This document shows, piece after piece, positions 11,011 through 20,823 of a DNA stretch of 64,000 nt. The notes under the pieces were generated by a model. The model saw nothing but the letters and a program-made list of their open reading frames with translations. It was not told the DNA's origin and did not search any database. Positions within the stretch are counted from its first letter, which is position 1, and each line of letters starts with the position of its first letter. The position numbers were made by a program, and so were the translations under genes. Origin of the DNA: Rhodopirellula baltica SH 1 (GTDB taxonomy: Bacteria > Planctomycetota > Planctomycetia > Pirellulales > Pirellulaceae); the NCBI RefSeq assembly GCF_000196115.1, contig NC_005027.1:5762001-5826000 (forward strand), read 5' to 3'.

Positions 11011-11546
11011 AGCCGGGCCGATTCTTGCTCGCGGTTGGTTTCGTTTTGCCTGCGGATCCGTAACAAGTGAATTCGCCGAATCGGAGTCGATTTTGGTTCG
11101 GCTTTGGCCGATGAGTGGTGAGTTGAGCGTCTGGGGATTTGCCGCCGCGGTGGCTGTTCTTTGATCGACTTGATGCTGCCCTTTGGGGCATGTCCGAGGG
11201 CAGAAGGTCCGATGAGCGTGGTCCTGGGCTGATTCCGCCTCCGCGAAATTCGCGGAAACCCGTGAATTCCTTGGGAAGACACGATCGGAAGAAGCCCGTC
11301 GGGGTTGCAAATTTTCGCTCTGAGCCGTACTTTTTGCCTTCCTTTCCCGCCCCGCCTGCGTTTTGGCAGGGCGTATCCTTTACCCAGTTCACTGCATTTT
11401 GGGGCGAAGGGCACCGAATTCACGCGTTTTGCGTCGTTTTCACCGCTCTGGGGCTGCTGTTTTCCTGCTTGTTGGAAAGCCAGTTCTCCGAACCCGCAAT
11501 GGACCAAATCCCGGAGATGCCGCGAATATGCGCGGCAAAGATTCTG
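11011..11546. other. Long leader / intergenic region before rpsB
   Basis: The rpsB frame stays open back to 11139, but the S2 homology begins only at 11547, so I treat this stretch as non-coding. It contains a perfect 17-base palindrome TCCGCGAAATTCGCGGA at 11240-11256 and C/T-rich stretches near 11330-11350. I found no clear -35/-10 pair. The rpsB-tsf promoter and any leader regulation must lie here. Confidence 0.5.
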
Positions 11547-12329
11547 ATGGCGAATGAAATTGTCAAAGAGATGATTGAAGCTGGTGTCCACTTTGGTCAC
11601 CGCACCAGTCTCTGGAATCCGAAGATGGCTCCTTACATCTTCGGCAAGAAAAACCAAATCCACATCCTCGACATTCGCGAAACGCTTCGCGGTCTGCTTC
11701 GAGCGAAGAAGTATTTGTCGCAAGTTGCCGCTGGCGGCAGCTTGATCCTGTTCGTCGGCACCAAGCGTCAGGCTGGTGAAGCCGTCGAAGAGCAGTCGCT
11801 GCGTTGCGGCATGCCTTTCGTCAGCGAGCGTTGGCTCGGTGGCACGCTGACCAACTTCCGCACCATTCGTAGCCGACTGGGCCGTTTGGAAGAGCTGGAA
11901 GCACTGCGTGCAGGCGATGGCATCAACGACTACAGCAAGAAAATGCAATCGTCGTTGAACCGCGAATATCGCAAGATGTATCGCAACCTGAACGGTCTGC
12001 GAACGATGAACCGTTTGCCAGAAGTCATGTTCATCGTCGACCCAGGCAAAGAACGCAACGCGGTTCGCGAAGCAAAACGATTGGGCATCACAACCGTTGC
12101 TCTGATCGATACCGACAGCGACCCAAGCCAAATCGATTTGCCGATTCCAGGCAACGATGACGGGATCCGCAGCGTTGAAATGATCATGCGTGAATTGGCC
12201 GACGCCGTGATCGCTGGCAAGGGACAAACCCAAACCGAAGCGGCACCAAACGCACAAGCTGCTCCTGAAGCCGCCGCGCCAGCAGAACAACCTGCTGAAG
12301 AAGCTGCCGCCGCGTCAAGCGAAGGCTGA
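11547..12329 (+). CDS. rpsB: 30S ribosomal protein S2
   Basis: This structural protein of the small ribosomal subunit binds near the 30S head-body junction. The core is typical: [40 protein letters not shown] and [15 protein letters not shown]. The product is 260 residues from the ATG at 11547, which fits other S2 proteins; an upstream in-frame ATG at 11501 is less likely. The C-terminus carries an Ala/Glu/Pro-rich, probably disordered tail. tsf follows after 50 bp, the conserved bacterial pair. Confidence 0.97.
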   Translation: MANEIVKEMIEAGVHFGHRTSLWNPKMAPYIFGKKNQIHILDIRETLRGLLRAKKYLSQVAAGGSLILFVGTKRQAGEAVEEQSLRCGMPFVSERWLGGTLTNFRTIRSRLGRLEELEALRAGDGINDYSKKMQSSLNREYRKMYRNLNGLRTMNRLPEVMFIVDPGKERNAVREAKRLGITTVALIDTDSDPSQIDLPIPGNDDGIRSVEMIMRELADAVIAGKGQTQTEAAPNAQAAPEAAAPAEQPAEEAAAASSEG

Positions 12330-12379
12330 TCTCGACCCCAACATTCACTGAATTCAATCAACGATTAGGAAACAGAAAC

Positions 12380-13360
12380 ATGACGACGATTTCCGCTAAG
12401 GCGGTGAGCGAACTTCGCAAGTCCACCGGCGCTGGGATGATGGACTGCAAGAAGGCACTGGAAGAATCCGGTGGCGACTTGGACGGCGCAATGGACTACC
12501 TCCGCAAGAAAGGCCAAAAGGTCGCCGCGAAACGTGCGGACCGCGAAGCTTCCGAAGGCGTCGTGGCTGCTGTGGTCGAAGGCAACAAAGGTCTGCTTCT
12601 GTCGCTTGGTTGCGAAACCGATTTCGTTGCTAAGAACGAAGCGTTCATCGAGTTGACGAATACCATCGCCAAGATGGCTTTCGATGCTGACTGCAAAACC
12701 ATCGACGACGTCAACGCACTCGAAATTGACGGGACGACTGTCAAGGAACGTTTGGTCAACGAAACCGGCAAGGTCGGCGAAAAGATCGAAGTGACGAACC
12801 TGGAAGTCGTTGAAGGCGAAAACCTGGCTTCGTACATCCACGCGGGTGCGAAGATCGGCGTTTTGGTTTCGTACAAAGATGGAGCAAAAGACGACGCGGA
12901 TCAGTTCTTCCGCGGCGTGTCGATGCACATCGCTGCTATGAAACCTTCGATCCTTCACCCCAACGAATTCGACGAAGAGTTCGTGCAGAAGGAAACCGAA
13001 GCACTTCAGGCTCAGATCAACGCTGAGAATGAGTTGAACGAGAAGGAGAATCTCGGCAAGCCGATGAAGAACGTTCCTCAGTTCGCTAGCCGTCGCCAAT
13101 TGACTCCCGAAGTTTTGGCTGCGACTGAAGAAGCGATCAAGGAAGAATTGAAAGCCGAAGGCAAGCCCGAGAAGATCTGGGACAAAATCGTTCCTGGGAA
13201 GCTCGAGCGTTTCATCGCTGACAACACTTTGCTCGATCAAGAGCGTTGCTTGTTGAGCCAGTTCTACGCCTTGGATGACACCAAGACCGTGGAAGCCGCG
13301 ATCAAAGAATTCCACCCCGAAGCTGAAGTGGTGGCCTTCAAACGTATCTCCGTCAACTGA
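12380..13360 (+). CDS. tsf: Translation elongation factor Ts
   Basis: This is the nucleotide-exchange factor that releases GDP from EF-Tu. The N-terminal UBA-like domain has AVSELRKSTGAGMMDCKKAL, and the core contains CETDFVAKNEAF. The product is 326 residues, within the normal range. GGAAACAGAAAC precedes the ATG and can serve as ribosome-binding site. It is cotranscribed with rpsB and followed by a strong hairpin terminator. Confidence 0.97.
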   Translation: MTTISAKAVSELRKSTGAGMMDCKKALEESGGDLDGAMDYLRKKGQKVAAKRADREASEGVVAAVVEGNKGLLLSLGCETDFVAKNEAFIELTNTIAKMAFDADCKTIDDVNALEIDGTTVKERLVNETGKVGEKIEVTNLEVVEGENLASYIHAGAKIGVLVSYKDGAKDDADQFFRGVSMHIAAMKPSILHPNEFDEEFVQKETEALQAQINAENELNEKENLGKPMKNVPQFASRRQLTPEVLAATEEAIKEELKAEGKPEKIWDKIVPGKLERFIADNTLLDQERCLLSQFYALDDTKTVEAAIKEFHPEAEVVAFKRISVN

Positions 13361-13386
13361 TCGTTGAACCGAGAATCAGAGATACA

Positions 13387-13427
13387 AAACGCCTTGCTCA
13401 TGGCTTTCATGAGCAAGGCGTTTTTTT
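13387..13427. terminator. Bidirectional intrinsic terminator after tsf
   Basis: A perfect 16-bp stem (AAACGCCTTGCTCATG against its complement) with the loop GCTTT is followed by T7 on the plus strand. On the minus strand the same stem is followed by GTTTTGTA, so it can also end the flgK/prenyltransferase-fold transcript that arrives from the other side. Confidence 0.93.
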
Positions 13428-13436
13428 GTGATCCAC

Positions 13437-13506
13437 CCGTAGCCGGATTCGCCAGAATTCGGATGCGTCGACAAACACATCCGTAGCCGGATTCGCCGGA
13501 ATTCGG
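13437..13506. repeat. Two direct 26-bp repeats
   Basis: CCGTAGCCGGATTCGCC followed by (A/G)GAATTCGG occurs at 13437-13462 and again at 13481-13506 with one mismatch, 44 bp apart. The inner part (GAATTC next to CCGGATTCGCC) is partly palindromic. It lies in a convergent junction, like the other repeats in the window. Confidence 0.85.
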
Positions 13507-13512
13507 GCTCCT

Positions 13513-14442
13513 CTATAAATCCAACGTCTGCAACAACGACATCGTGGCAACGCCATAGAACGTGTATTCGACGTCCGGAGTTTGGTCGAGGGCGAAGCCG
13601 ACGAAGCCGCCGTCGCGCTGCATCGACTCGGCATAGCTTTGCAGTCGCGGCGCATCCAAACGCGAAGCGGCGCCCAGGTCGACCAGCGTGATCAATCCAG
13701 TGCAGGAACTCAGCAGGTCCGCAAACGGGATTCGAGTGTTCGCGGCCAGCCCGCCTTCGTCGCCCTGCATCTCAAGCAGGAATTCGATCGTGTCGGTTTG
13801 TTCGGTTGCATCCAGATGCCCGAGTGTCTTCAGCGATCCAATTGCCGCGGCCGTCGGGTTCACGCCTGCTCGTTTCGCAACACGAATCTCTCGGTAGCCG
13901 CCGTCCGGCTGGTTCTGGCTGACTAAGAATCGCAACACGCCTTCCACATCCGGAACGGGAACTTCCATCAGTTCATGGCACAGGACTGACAAGAACGTTT
14001 GATAGGTGCTTCCCGCCCGGCCTTCGGGTGTTTTCGCGAACCCGCCATCTTCGGTGCGAAGCTTGGCCAGCAGCGCGGCGACGTTGTCCCGCCATTGGTG
14101 GTCTTCATCGGAGATCACAACGACGCCCGATGCCATTTCGAGGATGGCGGCGGCAAAGATCAGCGACATCAGGTCGACAATGGAGTCACGTTTCTGCATC
14201 CGTTGTCGCAGGAAGCGGCCCGCGGATTCGGCTGTTTCGACGTCCAGTTCTCCGAGCACCCACAGTGTTCGCAATGCGAAGCTGGTGTAGTAGGGATCGC
14301 TTTCGCCTTCGCGACCGGCGAATCCACCATCGTCGCGTTGACAGTTCTTCAGCCAGTTGGCGTGGCGAGAACGGAATTCAGGAGTCAAGCGGCTTGCACC
14401 GACGGACAAACGAAGCGTCAGTTCTTGCAGATAGCCACTCAA
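13513..14442 (-). CDS. Prenyltransferase / squalene-oxidase repeat protein
   Basis: The 309-residue protein consists of alpha-toroid repeats resembling the beta subunit of protein geranylgeranyltransferases. Five repeat motifs are visible: DDGGF (38), EDGGF (131), PDGGY (179), DEGGL (228) and RDGGF (277). In eukaryotic beta subunits zinc is bound by Asp, Cys and a late His. Here the late position reads VEYTFYGV with Tyr, and the Asp-x-Cys pattern is only loosely present (ADLLSSC), so zinc-dependent transferase activity is doubtful. The TTG start lies one base after the flgK stop, so the genes are coupled. No signal peptide is seen, so it is probably cytoplasmic. Function unknown; a structural or lipid-handling role is possible. 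Confidence 0.8.
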   Translation of the reverse strand: MSGYLQELTLRLSVGASRLTPEFRSRHANWLKNCQRDDGGFAGREGESDPYYTSFALRTLWVLGELDVETAESAGRFLRQRMQKRDSIVDLMSLIFAAAILEMASGVVVISDEDHQWRDNVAALLAKLRTEDGGFAKTPEGRAGSTYQTFLSVLCHELMEVPVPDVEGVLRFLVSQNQPDGGYREIRVAKRAGVNPTAAAIGSLKTLGHLDATEQTDTIEFLLEMQGDEGGLAANTRIPFADLLSSCTGLITLVDLGAASRLDAPRLQSYAESMQRDGGFVGFALDQTPDVEYTFYGVATMSLLQTLDL

Positions 14443-14443
14443 A

Positions 14444-16132
14444 TCAAATTGCCAACAAGATGTCCAGCATTTCCGCTGCGGTTGAAATCACACGCGAGGA
14501 AGCTTGGAACGCGCGTTGGTAAGAGATCATCTTAATCGACTCTTCGTCGATGTTCACACCGGTGATCGCAAGGTGTTGGCTTTGTAGCGATGCATACAAA
14601 TCGTTCAGCCCATCGGTCGCACTTTTTTGCACACTGATTTCGCGTCCCAACGTCGAAATGGCCTGTTCGTGCATCCCACGAATGGAGCGGTTGCCGAGTT
14701 CGTCGAGTGGTTCATCAACGATATCCAACAGGTTGTACAGCGTGTTGGTGTCGGCGTTGATGCCGCCATTGGAAATTGCCAGCAAGTCGATGTCGTCTTT
14801 CACGACGGAGTTCACGGCGATGTCGACCGCCGATGAACCGGTGAAGAACGTGTTCAACCCAGCCGCGGCGAGGAAGCCACTAGTGTCTTCACCAAAGGTG
14901 AACTTGGATGTCGCCGAATCACTATCGATTCGAACTCGCCCGTCGCCCGAGATCGACGCGGTCACGCCTTCGACCGCATTGATGTCTGCAACGATCGATG
15001 AGATGGTCGAGTCATCGATTGTTCCCAGGTTTCGAACGTTGATCCGTGTGGTGCTGATCAATTCGCCGCTGGTGTCGACGATGTTGAAATCGAAGCTGCC
15101 GTTGTTCGGTTCAAATGGCAGTTCTGCGGCGTTCAGGGGAACACCCGGTTCGCTGGTGTTGCTCGATACCAAGGATGAAAATCCCGTGCGGCCTTGGCCT
15201 TGTGAGTGAACGCTGTTGACTCCACGGATCAATGCGGCCGCCATCTGATCCAGGTTCTCGACGTAATCGCCAAAGACGCCGCCTCGAGCTTCGATGGCGG
15301 CTCCGAGTTTCCCGCCTTTCGCTTTGAGTGGTGCATCGGTATCCACAATTCGAACTTCCAATCCACCCGCGTCCTCGTCGTAAGCCGAGTAGACCTCGCG
15401 CCGATTGCCATCGGCGATCAGGTAGTCCCCGCCGACGAAAACGCTGACGTTCCCCGATGCCTGTTCTTGGAAGTTGATGTTGACGTAACTGGCCAGTTCT
15501 TCGAGGTCGCGATAGCGTTGGTCGCGAAGACCGGTTGCATCGCTTCCGAGTGTCCCACCGCCTTCGATGGTAGCGATCTCGACGTTGAGCTGTGCGATTC
15601 GTTCTGTCAGTCGGTTGATCTGTGTGGCGGCTTCGTCCACTTCCGCGTTCCAGCCGTCTTGCAGTTCGCCGGCTCTGGTCCGGATTTGTTTCATACTGGT
15701 GGCGAGAGCTTCGCCTTGGATGATCACAAATTCACGGGTGGCCGCGTCATTGGGTTGGGTCGACAGATCGTGCAGTGCGTTGTTGAAGAGGCTGAATTGC
15801 TCGTTCAACCCGCCGCCATCTAGGTCGGTGATCAGCGTTTCAAGCTGACCGTAGGCCGAACTGAGCGAGTCCGCACCGGCCGCCGCGGTCTTGGCGTTGA
15901 ACATCCGCTCGGCCAACTGCTGGTCGATGACCTGCACGACACCGGTGGCGCGAACACCATGACCTTGGATCAAGTTGCCCTGGCGATACGCCACTGCGGG
16001 CGTCTGCTCGAGACGCTGGCGGATATAGCCTTCGGTGTTGGCGTTGGCGATGTTGTTGCCAACGACTTGCAGTCCAATCTGAGCCGCGTCGAGCGCGCCC
16101 TTCGATTGTTGAATGGTGCCGAACAGCCCCAT
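14444..16132 (-). CDS. flgK: Flagellar hook-associated protein 1
   Basis: FlgK forms the first hook-filament junction ring and is exported by the flagellar type III system. The start MGLFGTIQQSKGALDAAQIGL and NIANANTEGYIRQR are the conserved N-terminal D0 motifs. The C-terminus has INIDEESIKMISYQ-type sequence (GVNIDEESIKMI, YQRAFQASSRVIST), the matching D0 helix. The product is 562 residues, usual for FlgK. I placed the start at 16132, not at the longer frame beginning at 16198. No other flagellar gene is in the window, so this is an isolated flagellar locus, as is common in planctomycetes. Confidence 0.95.
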   Translation of the reverse strand: MGLFGTIQQSKGALDAAQIGLQVVGNNIANANTEGYIRQRLEQTPAVAYRQGNLIQGHGVRATGVVQVIDQQLAERMFNAKTAAAGADSLSSAYGQLETLITDLDGGGLNEQFSLFNNALHDLSTQPNDAATREFVIIQGEALATSMKQIRTRAGELQDGWNAEVDEAATQINRLTERIAQLNVEIATIEGGGTLGSDATGLRDQRYRDLEELASYVNINFQEQASGNVSVFVGGDYLIADGNRREVYSAYDEDAGGLEVRIVDTDAPLKAKGGKLGAAIEARGGVFGDYVENLDQMAAALIRGVNSVHSQGQGRTGFSSLVSSNTSEPGVPLNAAELPFEPNNGSFDFNIVDTSGELISTTRINVRNLGTIDDSTISSIVADINAVEGVTASISGDGRVRIDSDSATSKFTFGEDTSGFLAAAGLNTFFTGSSAVDIAVNSVVKDDIDLLAISNGGINADTNTLYNLLDIVDEPLDELGNRSIRGMHEQAISTLGREISVQKSATDGLNDLYASLQSQHLAITGVNIDEESIKMISYQRAFQASSRVISTAAEMLDILLAI

Positions 16133-16188
16133 GGTCGTCTCGCGAAAGTGTGAAGCCGAGCGATCGTGCGCGCACACGTGTATTCGTT

Positions 16189-16217
16189 GAATCGGCACAC
16201 GCGGTCGTCAAACTTGA
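16189..16217 (-). promoter_or_regulatory. Possible flagellar sigma-28-like promoter upstream of flgK
   Basis: On the minus strand TCAAGTTT (16210-16217) is followed after 13 bases by GCCGATTC (16189-16196), resembling the sigma-28 consensus TAAAGTTT-N11-GCCGATAA with a spacer two bases too long. It is 57 bases upstream of the flgK ATG. The off-length spacing makes it a weak call. Confidence 0.2.
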
Positions 16218-16227
16218 CCCAATCGGC

Positions 16228-17127
16228 TCAACAGTAAACAAAGCCTTCGCGTGGGTAGCGGCCGTGGCTGGCGATGTGGCCATGGTCCACGCGATTCCAG
16301 CCAAACCATGCACCCACTCCCGCCAGGACGGCGTCCAAAGCGTCTCCACCAGGATTGCTCAAGATCACCCGCCGCCGATGAGCTGATATTTGAATGATCT
16401 CTCGAAGCCCTCGGAGAATCAGTTGGCGGTTTCGAAGATGGACCGCGTCGATTGGCTTGTTCCCGGTTTGTTTGTATCGCTGGTGAGGCAGCTGCATTCG
16501 TTTCAAGGTCGACGAAGGGCAAGCCTCGACCACGATGCTGCGGATGGCTGTGGGAGCTTTGCCAGTCATCGAACGGGCGAGCTTGTTCACCTGGAATGGC
16601 ATGACGGCGGACGTGGGTGAGTCTTTGATTGGCAGCAAGACGTCTCGCATGCCGTGAAACGTTTGGTAGATGATTCGGTAGTGATAGCAGTCAAATGGCG
16701 TTTGCGTTTCGCGATCGGTTTCACGACGAATGTGAATCGCACCGCATCTCTGGCGAGCCAGCTCGACCAGCGACCGGCCATAGCTTTTCGCGTCGCCTGA
16801 GTGCATCGCGACATGGTTCAGCTGATCGTCCCAGCTTCCCAGTTCCAGTTCGACGGGCAATCCAAATGGGAAATCCATTCCCCACAGAGCGTCCTCGCTG
16901 GCCACGATCCGATTTGTCAGCCACTGGTAGACGCACTCACGTTGGTCCTGCCCGGCGACCCGCCCGAGTGGTTGAAGATCCACCAGTTCCAGCGGCGGCG
17001 AAGTGGAGTCGCTGGACGAAACCTGAATTTCTGCGATCCAGGCGTTCTTTCCCGCCAAGGCTGCACCGCTGAAGTCGACGCCGAACACGGTTTGGAAGCA
17101 AACCTTGGCCCCAGAAGTGCAAAACAT
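16228..17127 (-). CDS. DUF429 family protein (predicted RNase H-like fold)
   Basis: The 299-residue product resembles the DUF429 family, predicted to adopt an RNase H-like nuclease fold. Motifs in order are VFGVDFSGAA near the N-terminus (first acidic position), WGMDFPFGLP (second acidic position), AIRSIVVEACPSSTLK and GGDALDAVLAGVGAW near the end (last acidic positions). The reaction is not known. The frame is open to a TTG at 17160; I prefer the ATG at 17127. It ends 95 bases before flgK on the same strand and is divergent from trpB. Confidence 0.8.
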   Translation of the reverse strand: MFCTSGAKVCFQTVFGVDFSGAALAGKNAWIAEIQVSSSDSTSPPLELVDLQPLGRVAGQDQRECVYQWLTNRIVASEDALWGMDFPFGLPVELELGSWDDQLNHVAMHSGDAKSYGRSLVELARQRCGAIHIRRETDRETQTPFDCYHYRIIYQTFHGMRDVLLPIKDSPTSAVMPFQVNKLARSMTGKAPTAIRSIVVEACPSSTLKRMQLPHQRYKQTGNKPIDAVHLRNRQLILRGLREIIQISAHRRRVILSNPGGDALDAVLAGVGAWFGWNRVDHGHIASHGRYPREGFVYC

Positions 17128-17233
17128 CGCTCCGTACGCGTCTCGCTTCACGTTGACCAAGTTTTGTTCTCCAGTGACAATTCGGTTACGGAAGTCTTCG
17201 AACCCATTTCGTTTTTCCCGCTGAAACTACCTC

Positions 17234-18457
17234 ATGAGTACCGCCCCGTCGCAGCAACACGCCTCCGCCCAAGTTCCCGATCCCCGCGGGCGATTTGGCG
17301 ATTTTGGTGGCCGTTTCGTTCCCGAGACACTCACGCGGGCACTCGATGAGCTTTCCGAAGAGTACGAGAAGGCCAAGCGGGACCCGGAATTCCAGCGTGA
17401 ATTGGATGGATTGCTGAAGACCTTCGTCGGTCGCCCCAGCCCGCTGTATCACGCCAAACGGTTGTCGTCGGCGGTTGGTGGAGCCCAAATTTGGTTGAAA
17501 CGCGAAGACCTCAACCACACCGGTGCTCACAAAATCAACAACACGATCGGGCAAGCGTTGCTGACGTTGCGAATGGGGAAAACCCGAGTGATCGCCGAAA
17601 CGGGTGCCGGACAACACGGCGTGGCGTCGGCGACCGCTTGTGCGCACTTTGGTCTGCCCTGCACCGTTTACATGGGTGCGGAAGACATCCGGCGGCAGAA
17701 ACCCAATGTGTTCAGCATGAAGTTGCTCGGTGCCAATATCTCGGCCGTCGAGTCCGGTTCGCGGACGCTGCGTGATGCCGTCAACGAAGCGATGCGAGAC
17801 TGGATGTCTTCGGTTGAGGACACCCACTACATCATCGGCAGCGTGATCGGTCCGCACCCATTCCCGATGATGGTTCGCGATTTCCAATCGGTGATCGGTC
17901 GCGAAACCCGCGAGCAGTGCCGAGACACATTTGGGCGTTTGCCTGATTGCGTCGTCGCATGCGTCGGCGGTGGCAGCAACGCGGCCGGCATGTTCTATCC
18001 GTTTGTGGAAGACGAAGGTGTTCGAATGGTCGGTGTCGAAGCCGGCGGTCGATCAGCAACGCCCGGCGATCACGCGTCGCCATTGTCTTATGGAAACCCC
18101 GGTGTCTTGCACGGCAGTTACAGCTATGTGATGCAAGACGAGGATGGGCAAACGTGCGACGTCCATTCGATGAGCGCAGGGTTGGACTATCCCGGTGTTG
18201 GTCCAGAACACAGTTATTGGAAAGACACCAAACGCGTTGACTACATCGATTGTCGTGACGACGAGGCGTTGACCGCGTTTGAACGATTGGCATCCAGCGA
18301 AGGTATTCTCGCGGCACTTGAAACCTCACATGCGGTGGCCAAAGCCATCGAGATCGCGGGCAAGATGTCGGACCAAGAACACTTGGTGATTTGCTTGTCC
18401 GGCCGAGGCGACAAGGACTCGATGGAAATCGCTCGTCTTCGCGGCGAAGAGTGGTGA
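17234..18457 (+). CDS. trpB: Tryptophan synthase beta chain
   Basis: TrpB condenses indole with serine in the last step of tryptophan synthesis using PLP. The 407-residue protein has [15 protein letters not shown], the PLP lysine in [10 protein letters not shown] (Lys100), [10 protein letters not shown], the phosphate loop VGGGSNAAG, and the C-terminal CLSGRGDKD. These mark the TrpB1 type that pairs with TrpA. trpA is not adjacent; the next gene is a methyltransferase, so the trp genes are scattered in this genome. Confidence 0.97.
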   Translation: MSTAPSQQHASAQVPDPRGRFGDFGGRFVPETLTRALDELSEEYEKAKRDPEFQRELDGLLKTFVGRPSPLYHAKRLSSAVGGAQIWLKREDLNHTGAHKINNTIGQALLTLRMGKTRVIAETGAGQHGVASATACAHFGLPCTVYMGAEDIRRQKPNVFSMKLLGANISAVESGSRTLRDAVNEAMRDWMSSVEDTHYIIGSVIGPHPFPMMVRDFQSVIGRETREQCRDTFGRLPDCVVACVGGGSNAAGMFYPFVEDEGVRMVGVEAGGRSATPGDHASPLSYGNPGVLHGSYSYVMQDEDGQTCDVHSMSAGLDYPGVGPEHSYWKDTKRVDYIDCRDDEALTAFERLASSEGILAALETSHAVAKAIEIAGKMSDQEHLVICLSGRGDKDSMEIARLRGEEW

Positions 18458-18553
18458 ACCACTGAACCTCGTTGGTATTGGGGCGGTGATGCAGGCCTCG
18501 TGCTGACCCCTTGCCCACTCCATCTGCCCGTTTGACTCTTCTTCTCTGATTGT

Positions 18554-19579
18554 ATGTCTGCCCAAGACCGTACCCTGGATCACTACCAGGAATTGATGAC
18601 CATCAACGCGACTTCGCATGTGTTGCGAACCGGCCGTGAGCTCGGTTTGTTCGACGCGTTATTAGAAGGCCAAAAAACACTTGAAGTGTTAGCCGAACGA
18701 ACCGGTTTGCCCGAGTCGCGATTGTTGCTGTTGCTGCGACCGCTGACATCAGTGGGCATCATCGAGAAGTACGCAGAGGACTACGCGATCTCTTCGGTGG
18801 CTCGATTGTTGTGCCAATACGACGCGGACCTGGGTGATGCGGTTTGGAAGAACGCTTCGGCAGCGTTGAAATCAGAATCGCAATCGTCGGTCGATACCGA
18901 CGTGCCGCAAAGCCGATTTGATTCGATTGCTGCGACTCAGTGGGTGCACACTCCCGCGGCGATGCAGGCTGCTGAGATCTTGGACTTTGGTCCAACACCG
19001 GCAGAAGACGGCAGCGAGGAAGGGGAAGGCACGGTCTTAAGTTCTGAAGAATCAGAACCCCAAACCTTGCTCGACCTGGGATGTGGTTCGGCGGTTTGGA
19101 GCTGTGCGGCGGCTCATCGCGACCCGCAACTTCGTGTCACGTTGGTCGATCACCCCGGCGCTTTGGAAGCCGCCATGGCAACGGCCAATTCGATTGAATT
19201 GGGCGATCGCTTTGAATCTATCGAAGGCGACGCGCTCACAGCCGAACTTCCTGAGGGGCAGTTCGATCATGTTTTGATCGCTCAACGACTCAACAGCTAC
19301 TCGCCTGATCAAATTCGTTTGATGTTGCAACGAGCGACATCCGCGGTGAAGCCGGGCGGTCGAGTGATCGTGATTGATTCATTCGAAGGACCGAACCGCC
19401 CAAGTCTGGCTGAGTCGATCGAAGCGTTGCGGATTGGGATCGAAACCGAAGGTGGTGCGGTACCCGAGCTGAAAGAGGCTCAGGAGCGAATGAAAGACGC
19501 CGGACTGGAGTCGATCCAGTTCACCTTCATCGCCGCCAGTCGTGTTGGTTTGGGACTGATGACCGGAATCAAGCCGTGA
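18554..19579 (+). CDS. SAM-dependent O-methyltransferase-type protein
   Basis: This 341-residue protein has the layout of family 2 O-methyltransferases. An N-terminal winged-helix dimerisation domain (residues 8-85, ATSHVLRTGRELGLFDALLEG) is followed by a Rossmann methyltransferase domain with the SAM motif LLDLGCGSA at 172-180 and the post-motif AVKPGGRVIVIDSF. An acidic low-complexity insert lies at residues 147-170. The stop overlaps the next gene (TGATG), so the two are coupled. The substrate, perhaps a small phenolic or polyketide-like molecule, is not shown. Confidence 0.85.
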   Translation: MSAQDRTLDHYQELMTINATSHVLRTGRELGLFDALLEGQKTLEVLAERTGLPESRLLLLLRPLTSVGIIEKYAEDYAISSVARLLCQYDADLGDAVWKNASAALKSESQSSVDTDVPQSRFDSIAATQWVHTPAAMQAAEILDFGPTPAEDGSEEGEGTVLSSEESEPQTLLDLGCGSAVWSCAAAHRDPQLRVTLVDHPGALEAAMATANSIELGDRFESIEGDALTAELPEGQFDHVLIAQRLNSYSPDQIRLMLQRATSAVKPGGRVIVIDSFEGPNRPSLAESIEALRIGIETEGGAVPELKEAQERMKDAGLESIQFTFIAASRVGLGLMTGIKP

Positions 19580-20817
19580 TGGTTTCCAAGCCTTCGTCGC
19601 GAGGCACAAATACGTCGATCGGATCAGATCTGGGTGACGATCCTTGGTCGTGGTGGCGAGACCGAATGCCGGTGACCAAGCATTGGGCCTACTTTGATCA
19701 TGCGGCCGTGGCTCCGATCAGTCAGCCCGCTGCGGAAGCCCTTCGTTCGTTCGCTGACGTTGCGGCGTCGCACGGGGACGTCCACTGGATGGATTGGTCC
19801 AACGCCGTCAATCAATTGCGAGACTTGACGTCGGATTTGATTCATTGCGAGAAGGAAGAAGTCACTTTGGTTCCCAACACCACCACGGGGATCAATTTGG
19901 TTGCCGAAGGATTGGATTGGAAACCCGGTGACAACATGGTTGTTCCGGAGGGCGAGTTTCCTAGCAACCTGTATCCGTGGCTGAACCAGCAATCTCGCGG
20001 CGTCGAGATTCGAATCGTTCCGCGTCGCGATGGACGCGTCGAAGTCGCTGACTTGATGGCTCAAGTCGATGATCGCACGCGATTGATCTCGGTCAGTTGG
20101 GTTGGTTACGCCAGCGGCTTTCGGGTGGATCTGGGTCACTTGGTGAAAGAAGCACATTCACGTGGTGTGCTCGTGTTCCTCGATGCGATCCAGGGTTTGG
20201 GCATGTACCCGCTCGACATGCGGAGTTGCGATGTCGACTTCGTTGCCGCGGATGGGCACAAGTGGTTGCTGGGACCCGAAGGAGCTGGGGTGGCGGTGAT
20301 TCGTCAACGTCATCTGAATTCGCTTCGGTGTCCGACCGTGGGATGGAAGAGTGTTGAAAACGCTCACCTGTTCTCAGGATCCAAATTTGAGTTGCGTGAG
20401 GACGCATCTCGTTTCGAGGGCGGTTCGCTGAACCAATCGGGGATGATCGCGTTTGCGGCCAGTTTGCAAATGTTTACGGCGGTGTCGCAGCGATTCGGCG
20501 CCGATGCGATCGGAAATCGCGTTTTGGAACGTGCTCAGCGTCTTCGCTCGATGCTGACGCAGGCTGGTGCGAAGTTGCTGTTTGGGCCGTGGGATGAGAC
20601 GCCTCACGCCAGTGCGATCACAACCTTCGAAGTGCCGGGGGAATCGCCCGATGATTTCCGCACTCGGGCACTCGATGCGGGCGTGGTGATCAGTTGTCGC
20701 GGTGGCGGCATTCGGGCTAGCGTTCATGTCTATAATGACGACGCGGATTTGCAACGATTGACCGATTTGGTCGCCTCGTCCCCCGCTGTTTCCTCTTCCA
20801 ATCCAGCGCGGAGCTGA
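19579..20817 (+). CDS. Class V aminotransferase / cysteine desulfurase-like protein
   Basis: This fold-type I PLP enzyme has the substrate and PLP-phosphate segment VPNTTTGINLVAEGL, the PLP Asp in LVFLDAIQG, the Schiff-base lysine in ADGHKWLLGPEG (Lys228), and C-terminal VVISCRGGGIRASVHVYN. This pattern fits the isopenicillin-N-epimerase/kynureninase-like branch better than the IscS/SufS desulfurases, whose mobile catalytic-cysteine loop is not evident. The ATG at 19579 overlaps the methyltransferase stop; a GTG three bases earlier is the alternative. coaD follows after six bases. Confidence 0.87.
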   Translation: MVSKPSSRGTNTSIGSDLGDDPWSWWRDRMPVTKHWAYFDHAAVAPISQPAAEALRSFADVAASHGDVHWMDWSNAVNQLRDLTSDLIHCEKEEVTLVPNTTTGINLVAEGLDWKPGDNMVVPEGEFPSNLYPWLNQQSRGVEIRIVPRRDGRVEVADLMAQVDDRTRLISVSWVGYASGFRVDLGHLVKEAHSRGVLVFLDAIQGLGMYPLDMRSCDVDFVAADGHKWLLGPEGAGVAVIRQRHLNSLRCPTVGWKSVENAHLFSGSKFELREDASRFEGGSLNQSGMIAFAASLQMFTAVSQRFGADAIGNRVLERAQRLRSMLTQAGAKLLFGPWDETPHASAITTFEVPGESPDDFRTRALDAGVVISCRGGGIRASVHVYNDDADLQRLTDLVASSPAVSSSNPARS

Positions 20818-20823
20818 TCTGTT

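Noticed and set aside
11139..11546. N-terminal extension of ribosomal protein S2
   Set aside because: The frame is open, but the translated segment has no S2 homology and S2 proteins begin at the MANEIVKEM position.
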